Notes: a model not told the origin generated them from the letters alone. Shown: positions 16,895-26,562, counted from the stretch's first letter. The stretch is DNA of 64,000 nt from Flexibacter flexilis DSM 6793 (GCF_900112255.1 NZ_FOLE01000002.1:1-64000), one strand, 5' to 3'. Numbers and translations: made by a program.

Positions 16895-17863
16895 TTAATA
16901 TACAATTGATTTTAGTTTCAAACCTGCTGTTTCTTCTATTCCAAACATCAAATTCATGTTCTGAATGGCTTGGCCAGAAGCACCTTTTAGCAAGTTGTCT
17001 ATTGCCGTATGAATTACTAATTTATCGCCTTCTTTTTCCAACGAAATAACGCACTTATTCGTATTTACTACTTGTTTTAAATCGATGTTTTTATCCAAAA
17101 CAAAAGTAAAAGCAGATTCGGCATAATATTCTTTGTACAAATGATAAATTTCTTTCAAATCATGCGTAATTGTAAGCATGGAACTTGTAAAAATTCCGCG
17201 TGCAAAATCGCCGCGCCAAGGCGTAAAATAAATATTTTTACCAAAATTTGGTTGCAAAGAAACCAGCGTTTTTTGCATTTCGTCCAAGTGCTGATGCGTC
17301 AGCGTTTTGTATGGCGAAATGTTGTTGAGTCGCCAGCTAAAATGCGAAGTTTCTTGCAATTTTTGGCCTGCGCCTGTGCTACCTGTAACGCCCGTAGTAT
17401 AAACTTCGGAGAGCAAACCTTGTTGCGCCAAAGGCAAAAGACCAAGCTGAATGGCTGTGGCAAAACAACCTGGGTTAGCGATATTTTGCGACATTCTGAT
17501 TACATCTCGCTGATATTCAACCAATCCGTACACAAACTCGCGGTCTCCGCATTGGCCGTCCAGACGAAAATCGTTGCCCATGTCTATCACAAACGTATTG
17601 GCATCGAGTGTATTTTCCGACAACCAAACGCGACTTTCGCCATGCGACAAACACAGAAACAACACATCTACTTTGGGCGTGTCGTCACAAAAACGCAATT
17701 GTGTTTCGCCGACCAAATCTCTGTGAATTTCGTACAAATATTTGCCTGCTTGACTCTTGCTATTGGCAAAAATCAATTCGGCAAAAGGGTGACCAAGCAA
17801 AAGGCGAATTGTTTCGCCTCCCGTGTAGCCTGCTGCCCCAATGATACCCGCTTTTATTTTCAT
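16895..17863 (-). CDS. argC: N-acylglutamyl-phosphate reductase
   Basis: This 322-residue protein carries out the NADPH-dependent reduction of N-acylglutamyl phosphate. The Rossmann motif GAAGYTGGETIRLL is near the N-terminus. The catalytic Cys is C133 in NPGCFATAIQL. STGAGQKLQETSHF and a late HQHLDEM segment fit the family. The start codon abuts the argG stop with no gap, so translation is likely coupled. Confidence 0.96.
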   Translation of the reverse strand: MKIKAGIIGAAGYTGGETIRLLLGHPFAELIFANSKSQAGKYLYEIHRDLVGETQLRFCDDTPKVDVLFLCLSHGESRVWLSENTLDANTFVIDMGNDFRLDGQCGDREFVYGLVEYQRDVIRMSQNIANPGCFATAIQLGLLPLAQQGLLSEVYTTGVTGSTGAGQKLQETSHFSWRLNNISPYKTLTHQHLDEMQKTLVSLQPNFGKNIYFTPWRGDFARGIFTSSMLTITHDLKEIYHLYKEYYAESAFTFVLDKNIDLKQVVNTNKCVISLEKEGDKLVIHTAIDNLLKGASGQAIQNMNLMFGIEETAGLKLKSIVY

Positions 17864-19063
17864 TTATTCAGCAGAAAAAGTATTATTTACTTGATGGAAA
17901 ATGGCAACATTATTCCCAAATATTTTTGAAAATCCTTTTACATCTTCACCGCTCCAAGTATTATTCATTTCGCCGTAACTTCCGAACTTAGCAGACATCA
18001 AATCATTCTCCGACTCAATGCCATTGAGAACAAAGCGATACGGCAATAAAGTTACAAATACTTTTCCGTTTACAGTTTCTTGTGTTTGGCCTAAAAAGGC
18101 TTCAATATTGCGCATTGCAGGTTCAAAAAATTGTCCTTCGTGCAACCAAGAACCGTAATAAGCAGACAATTGTTCTTTCAAAAACAGTTGCCATTTGCTA
18201 AGCGTATGTTTTTCGAGCAAATGATGCGCTTTAATTGTAATAATTGGAGCGGAAGCCTCAAAACCAACGCGTCCTTTAATGCCAATAATCGTATCACCTA
18301 CGTGAATATCGCGACCAATTCCGAACGGTGCAGCTATTTCCTGCAAACGTTGAATAGCATTCACGGGGCTTGCAAATGTTTCTTCATTAATGCCCACTAA
18401 TTCTCCTTTTTCAAAAATTAAAGTCAAATTTTCTGGAGCATTTTTAGTTAGTTGTGTCGGGAACGATTCTTCGGGCAAATAACCGTGTGAAGTAAGCGTT
18501 TCTTTTCCGCCCACAGACGTACCCCAAAGGCCTTTATTGATAGAATATTTTGCTTTTTCAAAATTCATTTCAACGCCATGTTCTTTGAGAAAATCTATTT
18601 CGGCCTCACGCGACAATTTCAGGTCACGAATTGGCGTAATTATCTCAATTTTTGGAGCTAAAATATTAAAAATCATATCAAAACGAACTTGGTCGTTTCC
18701 TGCGCCAGTGCTACCATGTGCAATGTATTCTGCACCCAATTTTTTGGCATAATTGGCAATAGAAGTAGCCTGATAAACGCGTTCTGCACTGACAGAAAGC
18801 GGATAAGTATTATTTTTGAGAATATTACCAAAAATCAAATATTTGATACAGTTTTGATAATAATTATCTGTTTCGTCCAGACAAACAAAAGATTTTGCAC
18901 CAAGAGACAAGGCTTTTGCTTCGATTTCTTGGATTTCTTCGGTAGAAAAACCGCCCGTATTTACGGTTACGGCATGAACTTCTAAGTTTTTGACCTTAGA
19001 CAAATAAATAGCACAAAAAGAGGTGTCCAAACCACCACTAAAAGCAAGAACTACTTTTTTCAT
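17864..19063 (-). CDS. argG: Argininosuccinate synthase
   Basis: It joins citrulline and aspartate with ATP to give argininosuccinate. The protein is 399 residues with the P-loop-like AFSGGLDTSFCAIYLSK at about 8-24, the AHGSTGAGNDQVRFD citrulline/aspartate site, and SINKGLWGTSVGG. It is the second gene of the operon, 9 bp after the GNAT gene. The order argG before argC is usual for this phylum. Confidence 0.97.
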   Translation of the reverse strand: MKKVVLAFSGGLDTSFCAIYLSKVKNLEVHAVTVNTGGFSTEEIQEIEAKALSLGAKSFVCLDETDNYYQNCIKYLIFGNILKNNTYPLSVSAERVYQATSIANYAKKLGAEYIAHGSTGAGNDQVRFDMIFNILAPKIEIITPIRDLKLSREAEIDFLKEHGVEMNFEKAKYSINKGLWGTSVGGKETLTSHGYLPEESFPTQLTKNAPENLTLIFEKGELVGINEETFASPVNAIQRLQEIAAPFGIGRDIHVGDTIIGIKGRVGFEASAPIITIKAHHLLEKHTLSKWQLFLKEQLSAYYGSWLHEGQFFEPAMRNIEAFLGQTQETVNGKVFVTLLPYRFVLNGIESENDLMSAKFGSYGEMNNTWSGEDVKGFSKIFGNNVAIFHQVNNTFSAE

Positions 19064-19072
19064 TTTAATTGA

Positions 19073-19705
19073 TTATACGAAGAATAAAATATTTTTTACT
19101 AATTGTTTTTTGATGCGGAGCAAACGCTCATACACTTTGCTTTTTTGCTTGAAATGCAAGGCGGTTTCGGCGGGTGTATAGTGGTCTTTAGGGTCGTAGA
19201 GCATGGCAGTACACAAGCAATTTTTGCGGTCTTTGCTGGTGAGAATATCATAATTCACGCAGCTTTTGCAGCTTGCCCAAAAGGTCTCGTCGGTGGTCAG
19301 CTCCGAGTAAGTAACGGGTTCGTAACCCAAATCGCTATTGATTTTCATGACGGCAAGCCCCGTAGTAAGGCCAAAAATTTTGGCGTTGGGGTATTTGCTG
19401 CGCGAAAGTTCAAATATTTTTTGCTTAATGCCTTTGGCTACGCCATGTTTGCGGTAGTCAGGAGACACGATAAGGCCAGAATTGGCCACAAACTCACCGT
19501 GTTGCCACGTTTCGATATAACAAAAGCCCGCCCATTTTTCGCCATCCAGAGCTATCACGGCTTCACCTTGTTCCAATTTTTTGGCGACATATTCAGGACT
19601 TCTCTTAGCAATACCCGTTCCACGCGCTTTGGCAGAAGCGGCCATTTCCTCGCAAATTTGCTCGGCATAAATGGTATGAGTGCTATTAGAAACAGTAATT
19701 ATCAT
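19073..19705 (-). CDS. GNAT acyltransferase at the head of the arginine operon
   Basis: The protein has 210 residues. A GNAT domain spans about 15-125, with GLIVSPDYRKHGVAKGIKQ as the acyl-CoA loop (RKHGVAKG) and a preceding substrate strand. The N-terminal pattern RSPEYVAKKLEQGEAVIA resembles the GNAT part of ArgA-type N-acetylglutamate synthases. The C-terminus is unlike ordinary GNATs: it has a CxxC-x13-CxC cluster (SCKSC and CLC) that could bind a metal. No argA or argJ is visible in the window. As first gene of the operon it is the best candidate for the first step, acylation of glutamate (by acetyl-CoA, or by succinyl-CoA if the pathway is succinylated). Function is inferred from position. 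Confidence 0.85.
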   Translation of the reverse strand: MIITVSNSTHTIYAEQICEEMAASAKARGTGIAKRSPEYVAKKLEQGEAVIALDGEKWAGFCYIETWQHGEFVANSGLIVSPDYRKHGVAKGIKQKIFELSRSKYPNAKIFGLTTGLAVMKINSDLGYEPVTYSELTTDETFWASCKSCVNYDILTSKDRKNCLCTAMLYDPKDHYTPAETALHFKQKSKVYERLLRIKKQLVKNILFFV

Positions 19706-19737
19706 TGCTAAACTATATTATTGGTCGTTTTGTATCG

Positions 19738-19745
19738 CAAATGTA
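19738..19745 (-). promoter_or_regulatory. Candidate -7 box of the arginine operon
   Basis: The minus strand reads TACATTTG, an exact TAnnTTTG fit, 33 bp before the ATG of the first gene. No good -33 TTTG is found at 19-21 nt; a TTTG lies 25 nt upstream. Confidence 0.45.
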
Positions 19746-19773
19746 GATACTTTATCTATTAAAATAAAAACAA

Positions 19774-19790
19774 AAAGATAAAATATCTTT
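19774..19790. promoter_or_regulatory. Inverted repeat upstream of the arginine operon
   Basis: AAAGATA-AAA-TATCTTT is a perfect 7-3-7 inverted repeat, about 30 bp upstream of the TACATTTG box on the minus strand. It is a possible operator. It does not match the E. coli ARG box. Confidence 0.35.
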
Positions 19791-19898
19791 CATGTTAGCG
19801 AGATTACAGAAAAAATATGCTTGGTAATACTGCCATAACAAGAAATTGCAAAGGATTCCGTAATTTGCGGCCATTTGTAATACCAAAAGTTTTCAGAC

Positions 19899-21995
19899 GT
19901 GCTAAAAAAATTTATACCTACTATATTGTTAGGGTGTGTAATTTCGACAAACTACGCCCAAACATTACAAGAAAAACAAACCAGTGCTTCTAATATCGCC
20001 ATGACTATCAACAACTTGGGCATGATAGGCAACGCGTTCAAGGGAAGTTATTATACAGGCTCACCTTCGTGTCAGTTCCCTGCCAAATCGGGCGTAGAAC
20101 ATTTGTTTCAAGGCGGCCTTTGGGTTGGCGGCAAAAACAGCAACGGTGAAATTTCCGTTACGACAGGTGCATTTGAGTCGTCGGCGGGCTATTCGGCGGG
20201 TTCTCCCAACTTTGAAATGACAGCCCCTGTTGGTGCAACTTTGGGCGAACGCTCTTCATTATTCAATAGTCCTTTGTATAATCCAAATGCTATTTCGCAC
20301 CAAGATTTTTATGCCGACTTTACGGACAGAAATTTGGTAGTACCGGGCACGTCCAAGCCCGTAACCCAAACAGCTACAGGAACTACTATTCCACACAAAC
20401 CATTGGGTTTGGATGTGCATTTTGAGAGCTACAACTGGAACTTTGTTTTTGCCAACTTCTTTGTAATCTTAAACTACGAAATCACCAATAACAGCACACA
20501 AGATATTGATAGTGTGTATTTTGCAACATGGGCAGACGGCGTAATTCGTAACGTAAACCGTACGGCACCAGGCGGAACAGCCTTTTTCAACAAAGGCGGT
20601 AACGGCTACGTGGATTCTTTGTATTTGGGTTATGAATTTGATGCGGCAGGCGATGTGGGCTTTACAGAAAGTTTCTTTGCCCTCAAATATTTGGGCGCGT
20701 CCGATGTGGATGGCACCAACAAAGACCCTCGTTTTAGTCCAAATTTCAAAGTACATTATAATACATGGGAATTTGGCTCAGTTGGTTTGTATGCAGCACC
20801 TCAATCTGATTTGGAACGCTATGTAAAAATGACTGACGGCCTTAACTACCGCAGCGATTGGAATACCATCCAAACACAAATCAGCCAACCAAGCAACCGT
20901 TCTACGCTTATCACAGCTGGGCCTTTCAAAAAAATAAGAAGCGGCGAAAAAGTAACTGTTTCGTTTGCTGTAATTTGTGCTAAAAAAGTAGATGACGGGT
21001 TGCCAAACACAGCCAACACCGTAGCACAAAAAGCCAATCTTTTGAAAAATACAAGCTGGGCACAAACAGCCTACAACGGCGAAGACGTAAACGCTAACGG
21101 TATTTTGGACGAAGGCGAAGACGTGGACGAAAACGGCAAAATTACACGCTTTGTATTGCCATCACCTCCAAACATTCCGCCAACAAAAGTAATTGCTCGC
21201 GATAACGCTATTGATATTTATTGGACAAAATTTGCCGAAGAATCCGTTGATCCAATTTCGCGTAAAAAAGATTTTGAAGGATATAAAATCTACAAAAGCA
21301 AGCTCGGTTATGATGTACAAAGTACCATCGATGTGGCATCTAACTTAGAACTGGTGGCTACTTACGATAAACCAGGCGACAAAATTGGTTATGACAATGG
21401 TTTTGAGCCGATTACATTAGCCAAACCTGTAACATTTGGCGAAGATACAACAACGAAATATTACTATAAATATACACTAAACAATATCCAAAACGGCTGG
21501 CAATATGTAGTGGCGGTTACGGCCTTCGACCAAGGCGACGAAGTTAACAACCTTGACATTTTGGAAAGTGCGCCACTGGCCAACGTGTATCATGTGTTTG
21601 CAGGCAAACCAGCCAACGGCAACATCAAATCAACCGACCCATTTGTTTACCCGAATCCGTATTACGCGGGAGCTTCGTGGGAAGGCCCAAGTACACGCGC
21701 CGAAGACAAAAAACTGATGTTTGCCAACTTACCAAAGCGTGCGCGTGTGCGTATTTTCTCGTTGGCGGGTGATTTGATAGACTCTTTTGAGCATAACCAG
21801 TCGTACAAAGGCGAAGATGCTGGCTGGTATTCCACTTATTCAAGCGTTTCTAACACGGTATTTTCGGGTGGCGAACACGCTTGGGATTTGCTCTCGGCCA
21901 ACAGCCAAATCATTGCCAGAGGCTTGTATTTGTACTCGGTAGAGGATTTGGACAACAACAAAGTATTTCAAGGCAAATTTGCCGTAATCAAATAA
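19899..21995 (+). CDS. Secreted protein with type IX secretion-like C-terminal domain
   Basis: The protein has 698 residues with a GTG start. The signal peptide is about residues 1-20 (ending NYAQ). The middle part is beta-rich and unassigned, apart from an EF-hand/dockerin-like calcium loop DVNANGILDEGED (about 396-408) and a fibronectin-like segment starting NIPPTKVIARDNAIDIYW. Near residue 582 comes DPFVYPNPYY, the usual opening of the C-terminal part of Bacteroidota secreted proteins. A FlgD-like/type IX sorting domain follows, with NLPKRARVRIFSLAGDLI and the end ARGLYLYSVEDL...GKFAVIK. It is probably exported to the surface; its activity is unknown. A terminator follows at 22018. Confidence 0.85.
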   Translation: MLKKFIPTILLGCVISTNYAQTLQEKQTSASNIAMTINNLGMIGNAFKGSYYTGSPSCQFPAKSGVEHLFQGGLWVGGKNSNGEISVTTGAFESSAGYSAGSPNFEMTAPVGATLGERSSLFNSPLYNPNAISHQDFYADFTDRNLVVPGTSKPVTQTATGTTIPHKPLGLDVHFESYNWNFVFANFFVILNYEITNNSTQDIDSVYFATWADGVIRNVNRTAPGGTAFFNKGGNGYVDSLYLGYEFDAAGDVGFTESFFALKYLGASDVDGTNKDPRFSPNFKVHYNTWEFGSVGLYAAPQSDLERYVKMTDGLNYRSDWNTIQTQISQPSNRSTLITAGPFKKIRSGEKVTVSFAVICAKKVDDGLPNTANTVAQKANLLKNTSWAQTAYNGEDVNANGILDEGEDVDENGKITRFVLPSPPNIPPTKVIARDNAIDIYWTKFAEESVDPISRKKDFEGYKIYKSKLGYDVQSTIDVASNLELVATYDKPGDKIGYDNGFEPITLAKPVTFGEDTTTKYYYKYTLNNIQNGWQYVVAVTAFDQGDEVNNLDILESAPLANVYHVFAGKPANGNIKSTDPFVYPNPYYAGASWEGPSTRAEDKKLMFANLPKRARVRIFSLAGDLIDSFEHNQSYKGEDAGWYSTYSSVSNTVFSGGEHAWDLLSANSQIIARGLYLYSVEDLDNNKVFQGKFAVIK

Positions 21996-22017
21996 GTTTT
22001 GCCTAAAGGCAAAAACC

Positions 22018-22055
22018 AAAACGCGCCGTCGGGGAACTGATGGTGCGTTTTTTTG
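22018..22055 (+). terminator. Terminator
   Basis: AAACGCGCC pairs with GGTGCGTTT (one G-T pair) and is followed by a run of T, 23 bp after the stop at 21995. Confidence 0.7.
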
Positions 22056-22097
22056 TTTATCTATTTGATTATCAATAAAAATTTATTAGATTTTTAT

Positions 22098-22105
22098 TAT
22101 TTTTG
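22098..22105 (+). promoter_or_regulatory. Candidate -7 box for the DUF1684 gene
   Basis: TATTTTTG fits TAnnTTTG, 77 bp before the ATG. The -33 element is not clear. Confidence 0.35.
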
Positions 22106-22181
22106 TAGAAAAATAATTCGATTAGGTCTTTTCTTATGAAAGCCAATCGTCGCAAACTAACCTTTTGATAAATAACATTGT

Positions 22182-22793
22182 ATGAAAAAAATAATTGCCT
22201 TTGCTGTGTTTGCGGTGGTCGGGCTGATGGCTTTGCAACTGTACGTTAATTCGCGCAATGCCAACCCCGACAACTATAAATTATCTATTGCGCAGTATCG
22301 CCAACAAAAAGACGAGCATTTTCGGACAGACGAAAACTCTCCTTTTGGCTCAACGGGGCGTTTCAAATCCTTGCGCTATTATGACGCAGCCCCCAAATAT
22401 AAAATTGAAACAACGCTAAAAGTGCTAAAAGATACCGCTACATTTTTGATGCGCATGAGCGACAAACAGCAAGAACGATTCCGCAAATATGGTTTTGCAC
22501 TAATTAGCATAGACCACGTAAAAGACACTTTGTATTTTTACCAAAAACAAGGTAACACCGAAGAAAATATGCTATTTGTGCCGTTCACGGATGCCACCAC
22601 AGGCCAAAGCACTTATGGCGCAGGTCGCTACTTGGACGTTCCCGTACAGCCGCAAGGACGTATCACGCTGGATTTTAATTTTGCATATAATCCCTATTGC
22701 GCTTATAACTACAATTATAGCTGCCCAATACCGCCGCGCGAAAACAGTTTGCGCATGGCCATAGAAGCGGGCGAAATGAAGTTTAAAAAATAG
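22182..22793 (+). CDS. DUF1684 family protein
   Basis: This 203-residue protein has an N-terminal hydrophobic anchor or signal (about 1-22). The body opens YKLSIAQYRQQKDEHFRTDENSPF and later shows FVPFTDATTGQSTYGAGRYLDV, LDFNFAYNPYCAYN and the closing CPIPPRENSLRMAIEAGE. This is the pattern of the DUF1684 family, which usually has a YNP-x-C motif and PP-x-x-N-x-L ending. The biochemical role is unknown. Its 3' end overlaps the convergent menC gene by 11 bp. Confidence 0.88.
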   Translation: MKKIIAFAVFAVVGLMALQLYVNSRNANPDNYKLSIAQYRQQKDEHFRTDENSPFGSTGRFKSLRYYDAAPKYKIETTLKVLKDTATFLMRMSDKQQERFRKYGFALISIDHVKDTLYFYQKQGNTEENMLFVPFTDATTGQSTYGAGRYLDVPVQPQGRITLDFNFAYNPYCAYNYNYSCPIPPRENSLRMAIEAGEMKFKK

Positions 22794-23886
22794 TACCCCA
22801 AGCCTCCGACGGCGCATAATGCAAAAATCCATCTTTGATTTGAAGCGGGGAATCGATGTTGTTATGATACAGTTGGCCAGTGCCTAAGCCTTGTGGCATG
22901 GCGGCAGTGTTGGGAAATTGGGCTGTAAACTGCGCAATGGCGTTAAGGCCTACATTAGATTCCAAAGCCGAAGTAATCCACCAACTAATATTATGATTAG
23001 CCGCCAACTCTATCCAGTCTTGGCAGGCCGCGAAGCCACCCAAAAGCGAGGGTTTGAGTATCAGATACGCAGGTTTGAGCACTTGCAACAGCGCGGCTCT
23101 TGCATCAAAATCCGTGCAGCGAATCAGCTCTTCGTCGAGGGCAATGGGAACGGGAGAAATACGACAAAGCTCGGCCATTGCTTGTGTTTGGCCTGCGGCA
23201 ATGGGCTGTTCGATAGAATGAATTTGCAAATCGGCCAAAATCTGTAAAATTTCGGGGGCTTGGTGCGGCAAAAAAGCACCATTGGCATCTACGCGCAAGG
23301 TGAGTTGGTCGGCACTGAAACGCTGGCGCAACATCTGCAAAATCGCCAATTCTTCTTTCCAGCCAATTGCTCCAATCTTCATTTTCAGGCACTTATAACC
23401 CTGTTCGAGCTTTTGCTCTATTTGCGAAAGCATAAAATCGGGTTGCCCCATCCAAATAAGGCCGTTGATAGGAATCGCTTTTTTCCCTTTGTAAAAATCA
23501 TTTTTGAAAATAAGCCGTCTGCCACCATTGAGGCGGTCGTAGAGGGCAGTTTCTATCCCAAAACGAATAGATGGAAATGTTTCGGGAACAAAATAGGTAC
23601 AAAATATATTGATAATTTCGCTTGAATTGGACCAAACATTGTTCACATCAAACGGCGAAGTGGATATTTTATGACAAATATGCGCCAGATGCGTTTCAAA
23701 ATCGGGGCGATCGTCCAGACTCAAACCCGAAAGCGCACCACATTCGCCCCAACCCGACAGGTTTGGGTGGCGATCGTCGTAAATACGAATAAAATACACG
23801 TCTCGTTCGCGCAACACACCTCTAGAAGTGCCCGCATCAAACTTAAATTGTAATGTGTGTTTTTGGTAGGTTGCTTTTAGTTGCAT
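22783..23886 (-). CDS. menC: o-Succinylbenzoate synthase (enolase superfamily)
   Basis: It dehydrates SHCHC to o-succinylbenzoate in menaquinone synthesis. The start MQLKATYQKH at 23886 gives 367 residues and fits the family; an earlier ATG at 23937 adds 17. The catalytic Lys pair is KMK (about K202-K204 from the long start, 185-187 from the short one). The metal ligands are expected in LRVDANGAF, IEQPI and ALDEEL, and the opposite Lys in LKPSLLGGF. Dipeptide epimerases share the fold, but TSRGVLRERDVYFIR and PINGLIWMG are typical of Bacteroidota MenC. No other men gene is in the window. Confidence 0.87.
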   Translation of the reverse strand: MQLKATYQKHTLQFKFDAGTSRGVLRERDVYFIRIYDDRHPNLSGWGECGALSGLSLDDRPDFETHLAHICHKISTSPFDVNNVWSNSSEIINIFCTYFVPETFPSIRFGIETALYDRLNGGRRLIFKNDFYKGKKAIPINGLIWMGQPDFMLSQIEQKLEQGYKCLKMKIGAIGWKEELAILQMLRQRFSADQLTLRVDANGAFLPHQAPEILQILADLQIHSIEQPIAAGQTQAMAELCRISPVPIALDEELIRCTDFDARAALLQVLKPAYLILKPSLLGGFAACQDWIELAANHNISWWITSALESNVGLNAIAQFTAQFPNTAAMPQGLGTGQLYHNNIDSPLQIKDGFLHYAPSEAWGTIF

Positions 23887-24090
23887 AGTATGAAATTCAA
23901 TAGCTTGGTTAAAATCAGGGACTTCAATTTGCATCAAGACAAATTACCACTTATTACGGCAATATTTTTGCGTTTGAAATACCAAATAACGCACTATGTA
24001 ATGAATTACACAATTTTTCACCTAATATAATTTAACAAATATTTGTTTAAAGAAATTGAATTTTTTTCATAACAATCCAAATTTAGGTTT

Positions 24091-24098
24091 TACTTTTG
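24091..24098 (+). promoter_or_regulatory. Candidate -7 box for the DUF5686 gene
   Basis: TACTTTTG fits TAnnTTTG, 31 bp before the ATG. No clear -33 TTTG is present. Confidence 0.4.
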
Positions 24099-24128
24099 GC
24101 TCAGCGATAAATCATCAAAAAATCTAGC

Positions 24129-26534
24129 ATGAAATTACGATATATTCAATTGTTTTTTGTATTAAATATATTCTGTATAGGAATTTCAAATAAAGTAGTA
24201 ATTGCCCAAGAAAGTCGCTATCAAGTACGCGGGCAAGTGCGCGAAACATTCAATAACCATGCTCCTATTCCTTTTGCACATGTCATTGTAAACGGACAAA
24301 TGCACTTTTTTGCAGACATTGAAGGCCAATATGACATTGCACTTTCCCAGCCTATCAAAACCTTAGACTTTGAGAGCCATTTGTTCAGGTCGGTGCGCGT
24401 AGCACCCCAAAACCCCAAGGCCGAAATAAATGTTACAATGAGCCGCTATTTGTTTTTTTATTTTGATGAAGAAACCAGCCCACAAGCTGAGCAATTGATC
24501 AATAAAGTATTAGCCGCCAAGCATACCAACAGCCCATTACTCCAAAAACCTTTTGATTATCAATCTTATACAAAACTTACTTTTAGTTCTGATAGCCTTG
24601 TAGCCGCCAAAAACAAAGCCAATAAATATTTAAAATGGTTTGGCGTGAGCCTACCCATGTCCGAAAAGACACATCATTTATTTGTAATGGAATCTTCCAC
24701 AAAACGTACTTACCAAAACGATTTGCGCCAGCAAGAAACCGTGCGAAGTAGCAATGTTTCGGGCGTAGAAAGTCGTTCTGCCCTAACTATGATGTCGCAA
24801 TGGCAACCTTTTTCAATCTACGAAGATTACATCAATATTGCGGGCGCAAACTACATCAGTCCGTTGGCAGGCAACCCGTTCAAGCGTTATATTTTTTCGG
24901 TAATAGACACGGCCTTAGTCGGAAAAGACACAGTTTACACACTCAAATTCAATCCGTTACACATTCGACAAGTAGCTGCTCTCAAAGGTTTTTTGTATAT
25001 AAATACCAACGGCTACGCCGTGCAACTCGCCGAAGCCACGCCAGCCCGCGAAACAGACACGCGTTTTGCTGTGTACCAGACTTACGCCCAAACGGGCAAA
25101 CATTGGTTTCCTGTCCAGACACAAACCAAACTCCTGACGCGTGCCAATGGTATTCCAATAGTTGGTACAAACAATACTTACATTTATAATCCTCGCTTCG
25201 GGCGCGGCTCTGGCAAAACGCCCAAAAGTGAAGTAGTGCTTGATTTTACGACAGGAATGCCCCAAGACACCGTGTTTTGGAACAGTGTGCGTCAAGAACC
25301 TTTTACCGAAAAAGACAACAATACGTTTGATTTTTATAAGCAAATGGGCAATTTCAAGGATTTTGACCGATTCTTGGGAATAGGCTCACGCATTGCACAA
25401 GGAGCTGTACCGCTGCGAAAAACCGATATTATTTTGCGTCGTTTTTTCAAAATCAATGAGTACGAAGGACTGCGGCTAGGCTTGGGATTGCAAACGAACC
25501 AACGCTTTTCCAAAATATTCCAAATGGGCGGCTATGGCGGTTTTGGCTTTAGGGATAAGCTTTGGAAATACAGTCTTTCAGGTCAAAGTATTTTGCACAA
25601 AGATTTGCAAATTGTAGTGGCGGCCACGCACACGCGCGAAATTACAGAACCAGGCAGCGTAACTTTTGCCTTTGATAAAACCATGTATCGTTCTGAAAAT
25701 CAGCGATTACTTCGAGTGCCACGCATGGATTTATACACGGCCAACACGGTAGCCCTTCGCGGTCATTTGCGCAACTACACATGGTTGCAGTTTAGTTTCA
25801 AACGCCAAAACACAGAGCCGCAATACGTTTATTCTTACGAAAAAAACAACGTGAACAGTTTCATTACCAACGAAATACAAGCTGCATTGCGCTATTCGTT
25901 GGGCGAAAAATTCGTAAAACTTGAAAACGAACGCATTTCTTTAGGGACAAAATATCCCGAAATTTGGGTGCAATACACGCGCGGCCTTACGGCTCTGAAC
26001 GGCGATTTTGCCTATCACAAATGGGACGCAAAGTTGCAGTACAAACGTAAGATTTTGGGGTTGGGAGAATTTGGTTTGCAGGCAGTGGCAGGCAAAGCCA
26101 CAGGCGCACTCCCCTACTCGCTTTTGTATAATGCCAAAGGCAGTTACAGCGAAATTTCGACTATCGCCCACAACAGTTTCGAGACCATGAAATACAACGA
26201 GTTTTTGTCCGACCGCTACGTGGCCATGTTCTTTTCGCACAATTTCGGCAAAATGTCTATTCCGCATTTTCCATTTTATCCATCTATTTCGATTTCTCAC
26301 AACATGGGTTATGGGGCTTTGGCGGATAACACGCAGCATGGCGGCCTGAAATTCAACACCATGAATAAAGGCTATATCGAATCGGGTATGTTCGTACACG
26401 ATTTGTTTGTACTCAAGCTCAGCAGCTTGAAAACGGGCATTGGTGCGGGGGCTTTCTTGCGACACGGCTACTACAAACTACCCAACGCCTCCGACAATAT
26501 TTTTTACAAATTCACGGTGTCGATTGGCGTTTAA
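24129..26534 (+). CDS. DUF5686 outer-membrane protein with carboxypeptidase-like N-terminal domain
   Basis: The protein has 801 residues. The signal peptide is about 1-27 (ending VVIAQ). Residues about 32-110 form a carboxypeptidase regulatory-like beta-sandwich, with RGQVRETFNNHAPIPFAHVIV. The rest is the DUF5686 region, a long series of amphipathic beta strands ending in FYKFTVSIGV, as in an outer-membrane barrel. Family members are restricted to Bacteroidota, and their function is not established. It is monocistronic with a terminator at 26563. Confidence 0.88.
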   Translation: MKLRYIQLFFVLNIFCIGISNKVVIAQESRYQVRGQVRETFNNHAPIPFAHVIVNGQMHFFADIEGQYDIALSQPIKTLDFESHLFRSVRVAPQNPKAEINVTMSRYLFFYFDEETSPQAEQLINKVLAAKHTNSPLLQKPFDYQSYTKLTFSSDSLVAAKNKANKYLKWFGVSLPMSEKTHHLFVMESSTKRTYQNDLRQQETVRSSNVSGVESRSALTMMSQWQPFSIYEDYINIAGANYISPLAGNPFKRYIFSVIDTALVGKDTVYTLKFNPLHIRQVAALKGFLYINTNGYAVQLAEATPARETDTRFAVYQTYAQTGKHWFPVQTQTKLLTRANGIPIVGTNNTYIYNPRFGRGSGKTPKSEVVLDFTTGMPQDTVFWNSVRQEPFTEKDNNTFDFYKQMGNFKDFDRFLGIGSRIAQGAVPLRKTDIILRRFFKINEYEGLRLGLGLQTNQRFSKIFQMGGYGGFGFRDKLWKYSLSGQSILHKDLQIVVAATHTREITEPGSVTFAFDKTMYRSENQRLLRVPRMDLYTANTVALRGHLRNYTWLQFSFKRQNTEPQYVYSYEKNNVNSFITNEIQAALRYSLGEKFVKLENERISLGTKYPEIWVQYTRGLTALNGDFAYHKWDAKLQYKRKILGLGEFGLQAVAGKATGALPYSLLYNAKGSYSEISTIAHNSFETMKYNEFLSDRYVAMFFSHNFGKMSIPHFPFYPSISISHNMGYGALADNTQHGGLKFNTMNKGYIESGMFVHDLFVLKLSSLKTGIGAGAFLRHGYYKLPNASDNIFYKFTVSIGV

Positions 26535-26562
26535 TTAAAATCAATTTATCGTTTCCTCGCGC

